The notes under the pieces were generated by a model. It did not search any database and was not told the origin of the DNA. It was given only the letters and a program-made list of their open reading frames with translations. Source: HyVt-105 sp049975425 (lineage in GTDB: Bacteria; Bacteroidota; Bacteroidia; Bacteroidales; VadinHA17). Taken from it: DNA of 46,561 nt. Below, one piece after another: positions 41,927-46,561 of this stretch; positions within the stretch are counted from its first letter, which is position 1, and every line of letters begins with the position of its first letter. The stretch spans positions 1 to 46,561 of the forward strand of contig JBNGDI010000028.1 in NCBI GenBank assembly GCA_049975425.1. The letters run 5' to 3'. Made by a program: the position numbers and the translations under genes.

Positions 41927-43300
41927 ATGAAAAAATCGTACAGATACTTTCCGTTCCTTTTTCTTGTTCCCGCGCTGGCCCTGTTGATCATTACAGGCTT
42001 TACGCCGGGATCGGCCCGACTGAACCAGGAACTGAAAGGGCAGTTTGAGTACAAAGACTTCGAATCAGCACAAAAATGCCGGTCGTGCCACGGGGGCCTT
42101 TACGAACAATGGTCGCAGGCCATGATGTCGCAGGCTTTTACCCACCACTGGGACGAAATCGAATATTTTGACCTGGCTATTCCCCATGCGGAAAAGGATC
42201 CTTCGTTTTCTGATGCGGTGGATGGCTGCAACGGCTGTCATACGCCTATGGCATACCTGGCGGGCGACCTGCCCCCGGCCCGGCCGGAAAAAAACACCAT
42301 GGCCAACGAATCGGTCTCCTGCGAGGTGTGCCATCTGATTCAGGGTGCCACGGCCGATCCGCCTTTTAATTACAGCTACATCATGGAACCGGGAAACACC
42401 AAATACAGCTCCCGGGGACAGGGAAACGATTCCCCCGCACACCGCATTGTCTCAAACGATTTTTTCCGCACCACCGAGTTTTGCGGCACCTGCCACAACG
42501 AAAAAAGCCCGTTCGGTGTGTGGGTGAAAAGCACCCAGATCGAATGGAAGGAAGGACCCTATGCTGAAGAAGGCGTCCGCTGCCAGGATTGCCATATGCC
42601 GGAAGCTCCCTTTCAAACGGCCATGATGGGAAAATCATACGACGACGCCCGGCTGCACCTGTTCCACGGAGCCCATGACCCCGGAAAGGTGAGGGGAACG
42701 GTGGAACTGAGAATCCAGCCTGATATCCGCCTGGCCGAACCGGGAGAAACAGTGGTGTTCACCGTGGCCCTGTTCAACCAGAAAACCGGGCATAAATTTC
42801 CTACCGGTTCGGTGGAAGACCGCATCCTTTGGTTGCAGGTGGAAGCGACCGATGCTTCCGGAAAAACATGGATCCTGCCCGTCGATAAGAAAGGATTCGA
42901 GGGCGAGGAATATACCATTGCCGGGGAAGAACTGGCCTACCAGGATATGGGAGTACCGCTGGGAATCGAAAATTTCGGGGGAGTGCAGCGCGACGGCATC
43001 CCTGCCGGGAACCGTATCTTCCGAATGCCCTATTTCGACCCGGAAGGCCGGATGACCATCATGCAGTGGAATACCGCTTCGCTGGGCGTGGATTACCGCA
43101 TCGGTCCACGGGAGACCCGGATGGAGACCTATACTTTCCGGCTTCCCTTTGAAACAGCTCCCGGGATAATGAAGGTGAAAGCCGTGCTGAATTACCAGTT
43201 GCTGGTGAAGCCGGTGGCCGATTTGCTGAAGGTGCCGGCAGACGAATCGGAGATCAAAGTGGTGAACGAACATGTTACCAGCCTGGAAATCCTTCCCTGA
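41927..43300 (+). CDS. Pentaheme c-type cytochrome with a C-terminal beta domain
   Basis: A 457-residue exported protein (hydrophobic N-terminus FLFLVPALALLIITGF). Five CxxCH heme sites are visible: CRSCH (residue 51), CNGCH (101), CEVCH (132), CGTCH (186) and CQDCH (219). The spacing and surrounding sequence resemble the cytochrome c554/c-prime-type multiheme group. After residue 245 comes a beta-rich domain containing FNQKTGHKFPTGSVEDRILWLQVEA, a segment often seen in such cytochromes. It would move electrons in the periplasm, possibly to or from an outer-membrane partner. There is no lipobox Cys. The neighbour 64 nt downstream is a heme-bearing beta-barrel, so the pair is likely one electron-transfer unit. 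Confidence 0.9.
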   Translation: MKKSYRYFPFLFLVPALALLIITGFTPGSARLNQELKGQFEYKDFESAQKCRSCHGGLYEQWSQAMMSQAFTHHWDEIEYFDLAIPHAEKDPSFSDAVDGCNGCHTPMAYLAGDLPPARPEKNTMANESVSCEVCHLIQGATADPPFNYSYIMEPGNTKYSSRGQGNDSPAHRIVSNDFFRTTEFCGTCHNEKSPFGVWVKSTQIEWKEGPYAEEGVRCQDCHMPEAPFQTAMMGKSYDDARLHLFHGAHDPGKVRGTVELRIQPDIRLAEPGETVVFTVALFNQKTGHKFPTGSVEDRILWLQVEATDASGKTWILPVDKKGFEGEEYTIAGEELAYQDMGVPLGIENFGGVQRDGIPAGNRIFRMPYFDPEGRMTIMQWNTASLGVDYRIGPRETRMETYTFRLPFETAPGIMKVKAVLNYQLLVKPVADLLKVPADESEIKVVNEHVTSLEILP

Positions 43301-43364
43301 GAAACCGGATGCCGGAAGAGGGAAACAGGGTGTATGACCATTATGCACTGAAAATTATTTTATT

Positions 43365-44564
43365 ATGAAAAAGCAATATATTCCCTTTGCCTCGCTGGTA
43401 GTCTGCGTTCTTTTTTTGCTGCCGGTGAAAGATGCATCTGCCATACCGGCCTTTGCCCGGAAATACCAGATCAGTTGTCAGGTTTGCCACTCCCCGGCCA
43501 GCCCCCGCCTGAAAGCTTTCGGAGATGACTTTGCCGGAGCGGGTTTCCGGATGACCGAATACCAGGCACCCCGGTATTTTATCCCTTCGGGTGATGAGAA
43601 ACTCAGCCTGATCAGGGATTTCCCCATTGCCGTCCGGCTCGACGGACACGTTTCATACAACAATGCCGGGGCCGGTTCTCCCGATTTCGGCATTCCCTTT
43701 GCCCTGAAGCTGATGTCGGGAGGAGAACTGTCGGAGAAACTCTCGTATTATTTTTATTTCTATCTGAATGAGCGGGGTGAAGTGGCCGGGGTGGAAGATG
43801 CTTTCCTGATGTTCCACGACCTGTTCGGAACGGGGGTGAACCTGTACCTGGGACAGTTCCAGGTGTCCGACCCCCTGTTTAAAAGGGAACTCCGCCTTAC
43901 CCTGGAGGATTACCGGATCTACACAGTGGCCCCGGGGAATTCAACCATCGGATTGAAATACGACCGGGGGATCCTGATCGAATACGGCCTGCCTACCGGA
44001 ACCGATATCGTGGCAGAGGTGGTCAACGGGAACGGTCTGGCGGGGGCGGGACCAGGGCATTTGTTCGACAGGGACAAGTACAAAAGTGTATTGCTGAGGC
44101 TGAACCAGGCGGTGGCCGATGTACTCAGTTTTGGCTTTTTCGGCTATTTCGGGAAGGAAGAGCTGCCCACCGAGGCCGTGCCCCTGATCAATACAGCGTG
44201 GATTTACGGCCCCGACATGTCGCTCGACCTGAGTGAACGCTTCATACTCAATGTGCAGTATGTCTGGAGGTCCGATTCCCGGGCCGTGACCGCCACCGGC
44301 CCGCTGGTGCTGCTGGAAGATGTCCGCACACAGGGAGGGTTTGCCGAGATTATCTATGCGCCGATGGGCGACCGAAGCAACTGGTACCTCACCGCCCTGG
44401 GAAACTGGGTGGAATCAGACCTGAACGTACTCGATTACCGCTCAGCCACCCTGCATGCCGGTTATCTGCTACGCCGGAACATCCGTCTGGTGGGGGAATA
44501 TACCCGACATTTTTCCTCGCAGAAATACGGAAGGGCCAGCCTGGGCTTTGTGTCGGCATTTTAA
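43365..44564 (+). CDS. Outer-membrane beta-barrel protein with N-terminal CxxCH heme site
   Basis: A 399-residue protein with a signal peptide ending near DASA-IPAF, immediately followed by a single heme motif CQVCH (residues 38-42, in YQISCQVCHSPASPRLKAFGDDFAGAGFRM). The rest alternates amphipathic strands, such as GGELSEKLSYYFYFYLNERGEV, NLYLGQFQVSDPLF and NWYLTALGNWVESDLNV. It ends in Phe (GRASLGFVSAF), the usual signature of an outer-membrane barrel. A heme near a porin mouth suggests an electron conduit or a sensor. I do not recognise a named family. A terminator-like hairpin follows. Confidence 0.8.
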   Translation: MKKQYIPFASLVVCVLFLLPVKDASAIPAFARKYQISCQVCHSPASPRLKAFGDDFAGAGFRMTEYQAPRYFIPSGDEKLSLIRDFPIAVRLDGHVSYNNAGAGSPDFGIPFALKLMSGGELSEKLSYYFYFYLNERGEVAGVEDAFLMFHDLFGTGVNLYLGQFQVSDPLFKRELRLTLEDYRIYTVAPGNSTIGLKYDRGILIEYGLPTGTDIVAEVVNGNGLAGAGPGHLFDRDKYKSVLLRLNQAVADVLSFGFFGYFGKEELPTEAVPLINTAWIYGPDMSLDLSERFILNVQYVWRSDSRAVTATGPLVLLEDVRTQGGFAEIIYAPMGDRSNWYLTALGNWVESDLNVLDYRSATLHAGYLLRRNIRLVGEYTRHFSSQKYGRASLGFVSAF

Positions 44565-44596
44565 GAAACCGGAACGGTACATACTGTACAATGCCG

Positions 44597-44618
44597 GATG
44601 CTGCAGCATCTTTATTCT
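44597..44618 (+). terminator. Possible terminator behind the cytochrome/barrel pair
   Basis: GATGCTGCAGCATC (44597-44610) is a 14-bp perfect palindrome that can form a short stem with a TGCA loop, followed by TTTATTCTT. It lies 33 nt after the barrel stop and 17 nt before the convergent carrier stop, so it could serve the plus strand. Confidence 0.35.
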
Positions 44619-44627
44619 TCATCCTTC

Positions 44628-46238
44628 TCAAAACCCGCTTAGTTCCATGGTGACGGTGGGGATGAGAAGCAGGAATCCCAGCACCATCAGGATCAGGATA
44701 AAGGGGGCTACCCATTTCACCCATTTTTCATAGGGTATGCGGGCTACGCCCAGCACCCCGATCAGCACCCCCGAAGTGGGTGTGATCATGTTGGTGAATC
44801 CGTCGCCGAACTGAAAGGCCATCACCGTGGCCTGCCGGGAAATGCCGATCAGGTCGGAAAACGGGGCCATGATGGGCATGGTGAGGGCCGCTTTGGCCGA
44901 GCCCGAGGGGATGATGATATTGATGACAGTCTGGATAAGGTACATCACCGATACCGAGGCCACCTTTCCGAAATTTCCCATGCCGCGCGACAGGCCGTGC
45001 AAAATGGTATCTACTACCTGCCCGTCTTCCAGGATCACGATGATACCTCCGGCCAGTCCCACGATCAGCGCTGCTGATAAAATATCCTTCACCCCGTCGA
45101 GGAAAAGGCCGGTGATATCGTTGGGCGATTTGTTCATGGCTATTCCCGAAAACAGGCCCATGGCGAAGAACAGGGTGGCGATCTCCATAATGTACCACCC
45201 GTAACCCATGACGCCCACGATGAGGAACAGGATGGTATAGCCCAGCAGGCTCAGGATGAAGAAATGCACCGATTTGCGAAGGCCCAGGAAAGCCGTTACG
45301 GCAAACAGCCCCGTGCAAAGGGGAATGACGGGGAATGTAAGCGAGGTGCCGCTGCCCGAGGCCGGATCGCCGATGGTCAGGGTGCTCAGGGGGAAGGAAA
45401 CGGAAAAAGCCGCCAGTCCGGCCAGAATGACCCCGTAAGCCACCCATGCTGAAACCGGGGTGTAATACCGGATGTTCTCCACCTGGGCATTCCCTTTCTC
45501 CCTCCAGTAAGCATCGGTTTCATAAACGGGCGAACGTGAGGGCGCCTTTTTGACCTTGCGCGCGTAGCGCAGCACAAACCCGATGCCCACCACATTGATC
45601 ACCACCCAGCAGAACAACCGGTATTCGATACCCGAGAAAAGGGGCAGGTCAGCCAGCCCCTGGGCGATGCCGATGGTGAAGGGGTTCAGTATGGCCCCGG
45701 CAAAGCCCAGACCGGCTGCCACAAAACACAGCGATACCCCCACAATGGAATCGTACCCCATGGAGATGGCAAGGGGAACCATGATAATCACAAAGGCGAT
45801 GGTTTCCTCGCTCATGCCGAAAACCGCCCCGAATACGCTGAAAAGCAGCATAATGAGAGTGATGATGATGTTCTCCACCCCGAAGAAACGGAAAAAACGC
45901 AGGTGTTCCAGGCGGTGGGTGAATTTCAGAAAAGCAAAGATCCCTACGTCAATGGCTTTGCTGTGGTTCATGATCCAGAAAGCTCCTCCGATCATCAGGA
46001 TGAACACGATGATGCCGGCCTGGCGCACGAACCCCTTGAAGATGGCGGAAAACACCTGCCAGGTCTGCGGCCGGCTTTCGGCCGGCCGGTACACCATTTC
46101 CGTGTGTTCTTCCCCGTCCACCGTCAGGGTTTGTTCCGTGTACTCCCCTCCGGGCAGTATCCAGGTAAGCACGGCGGCGGCAATGATGATATAGAAAACA
46201 ATAACGTAGGTATGCGGGATCTTCTTTCCTCTGAACAT
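44628..46238 (-). CDS. YfcC/DcuC-superfamily carrier
   Basis: A 536-residue polytopic membrane protein with about 12 helices. The first is HTYVIVFYIIIAAAVLTWILPGGEY. The C-terminal part carries IIPSGSAKAALTMPIMAPFSDLIGISRQATVMAFQFGDGFTNMITPTSGVLIGVL, the hallmark of YfcC-type proteins related to C4-dicarboxylate anaerobic carriers. The substrate is not certain: C4-dicarboxylates, arginine or peptides are reported for relatives. I take ATG 46238 (MFRGKKIPHTYVI) as the start because the upstream in-frame residues are proline- and serine-rich and unlike membrane-protein N-termini. A minus-strand -7 candidate TATGTTTG lies at 46263-46270. The 46239-46561 stretch holds no other gene. Confidence 0.88.
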   Translation of the reverse strand: MFRGKKIPHTYVIVFYIIIAAAVLTWILPGGEYTEQTLTVDGEEHTEMVYRPAESRPQTWQVFSAIFKGFVRQAGIIVFILMIGGAFWIMNHSKAIDVGIFAFLKFTHRLEHLRFFRFFGVENIIITLIMLLFSVFGAVFGMSEETIAFVIIMVPLAISMGYDSIVGVSLCFVAAGLGFAGAILNPFTIGIAQGLADLPLFSGIEYRLFCWVVINVVGIGFVLRYARKVKKAPSRSPVYETDAYWREKGNAQVENIRYYTPVSAWVAYGVILAGLAAFSVSFPLSTLTIGDPASGSGTSLTFPVIPLCTGLFAVTAFLGLRKSVHFFILSLLGYTILFLIVGVMGYGWYIMEIATLFFAMGLFSGIAMNKSPNDITGLFLDGVKDILSAALIVGLAGGIIVILEDGQVVDTILHGLSRGMGNFGKVASVSVMYLIQTVINIIIPSGSAKAALTMPIMAPFSDLIGISRQATVMAFQFGDGFTNMITPTSGVLIGVLGVARIPYEKWVKWVAPFILILMVLGFLLLIPTVTMELSGF

Positions 46239-46492
46239 AAACGAACGGTTTTGTTTCGGGAGCAAACATAGTGAAAATTTGCTTAGGGGCTGAGGAATGG
46301 AGTGGTTCAGGGGTGGCGGTGAGCCGGTGAGTGAGAGAGCCGGAGTCTCTGGTCTGGAAGAGACCCGCCGTAACACAACCCGGGATTTTTTCAGGGCAGA
46401 CTGTAAAAAGTATGATACATCTAATATTTATAAAAAATATATTGATAATAATAAAAATCCATTTTGTTCATAGCAGGTTGATCACAAAACAA

Positions 46493-46526
46493 ATAACTAC
46501 GTAGATAACTACGTAGATAACTACGT
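46493..46526. repeat. Tandem array of the 12-bp unit ATAACTACGTAG
   Basis: Two complete copies (46493-46504, 46505-46516) and a 10-nt partial copy (46517-46526) lie head to tail. The unit contains the palindrome CTACGTAG, also the core of the inverted repeat at 40-87 at the opposite end of the window. No gene overlaps. It lies 35 nt from the window end and is probably part of an interspersed repeat family. Confidence 0.9.
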
Positions 46527-46561
46527 CCTCAAATTCGCAAGTTTCAGATATCTTAGCATGA

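Noticed and set aside
1..46561. A mobile island bounded by the ACTACGTAG repeats
   Set aside because: The contents are ordinary metabolic and transport genes with even base composition, and no integrase, transposase or tRNA attachment site is seen.

Overview
The window reads as one contiguous stretch of a Bacteroidota chromosome, probably an anaerobic or fermentative member of the Bacteroidales/Marinilabiliales type. The reasons are several upstream regions with the phylum's own promoter pattern (TTTG or TTG, about 18-20 nt, then TAnnTTTG), mostly weak Shine-Dalgarno sequences, an ECF sigma / anti-sigma / DUF4097 operon, SLC13-CysQ sulfate genes, a VTC/DUF4956 pair and a Na+-pumping acyl-CoA decarboxylase. 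I see no tRNA, rRNA, CRISPR array, insertion sequence or phage gene. Both ends (40-87 and 46493-46526) carry the same 12-bp unit ATAACTACGTAG, so the window may be a whole contig that broke at an interspersed repeat.

Layout. 320-1866: a GNAT acetyltransferase coupled to an ornithine-racemase-like PLP enzyme. 5286-1880 (minus): a PhcB-type methyltransferase, a six-TM hybrid histidine kinase and a CheY-like regulator, resembling the synthase/sensor/regulator logic of the 3-OH-PAME quorum-sensing locus. 5995-10162: methylmalonyl-CoA epimerase and the four subunits of a biotin-dependent Na+-translocating decarboxylase. 10209-12969: citrate lyase as a fused CitD-CitE protein plus CitF. 14454-13002 (minus): VTC polyphosphate polymerase-like protein and DUF4956 membrane protein. 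14665-16300: rubredoxin and a PepD dipeptidase. 16456-20927: isocitrate/isopropylmalate-type dehydrogenase, HD protein, SLC13 permease with RCK_C domains, CysQ. 28448-20986 (minus): M28 peptidase, membrane protein, sigma/anti-sigma/DUF4097, and a PAS-GAF-PAS hybrid kinase. 28641-36121: a TetR-controlled YbhGFSR-like ABC exporter operon whose TolC gene carries an in-frame amber stop and which has a HAD phosphatase embedded in it. 36237-38650: ankyrin protein, GAF-nucleotidyltransferase fusion, metallophosphoesterase. 39892-38700 (minus): asnA behind a leader peptide and terminator. 40080-44564: C69 dipeptidase, pentaheme cytochrome, and a beta-barrel with an N-terminal heme site. 46238-44628 (minus): YfcC/DcuC-type carrier.

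How it fits together. The central block suggests fermentation of C4/C6 acids. Citrate lyase would give oxaloacetate and acetate, and the succinate-propionate route would end in decarboxylation of methylmalonyl-CoA coupled to Na+ export. That Na+ gradient could drive carriers such as the SLC13 permease. The cytochrome/barrel pair hints at electron transfer across the outer membrane.

The two most interesting signals are regulatory. The asnA leader shows a complete Asn-codon attenuator: a 30-residue peptide with seven Asn codons, mutually exclusive antiterminator and terminator pairings, and a T-run. The methyltransferase/kinase/regulator operon may be a fatty-acid-methyl-ester signalling system in Bacteroidota. 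All functional assignments are from reading the sequence; no database search was run.
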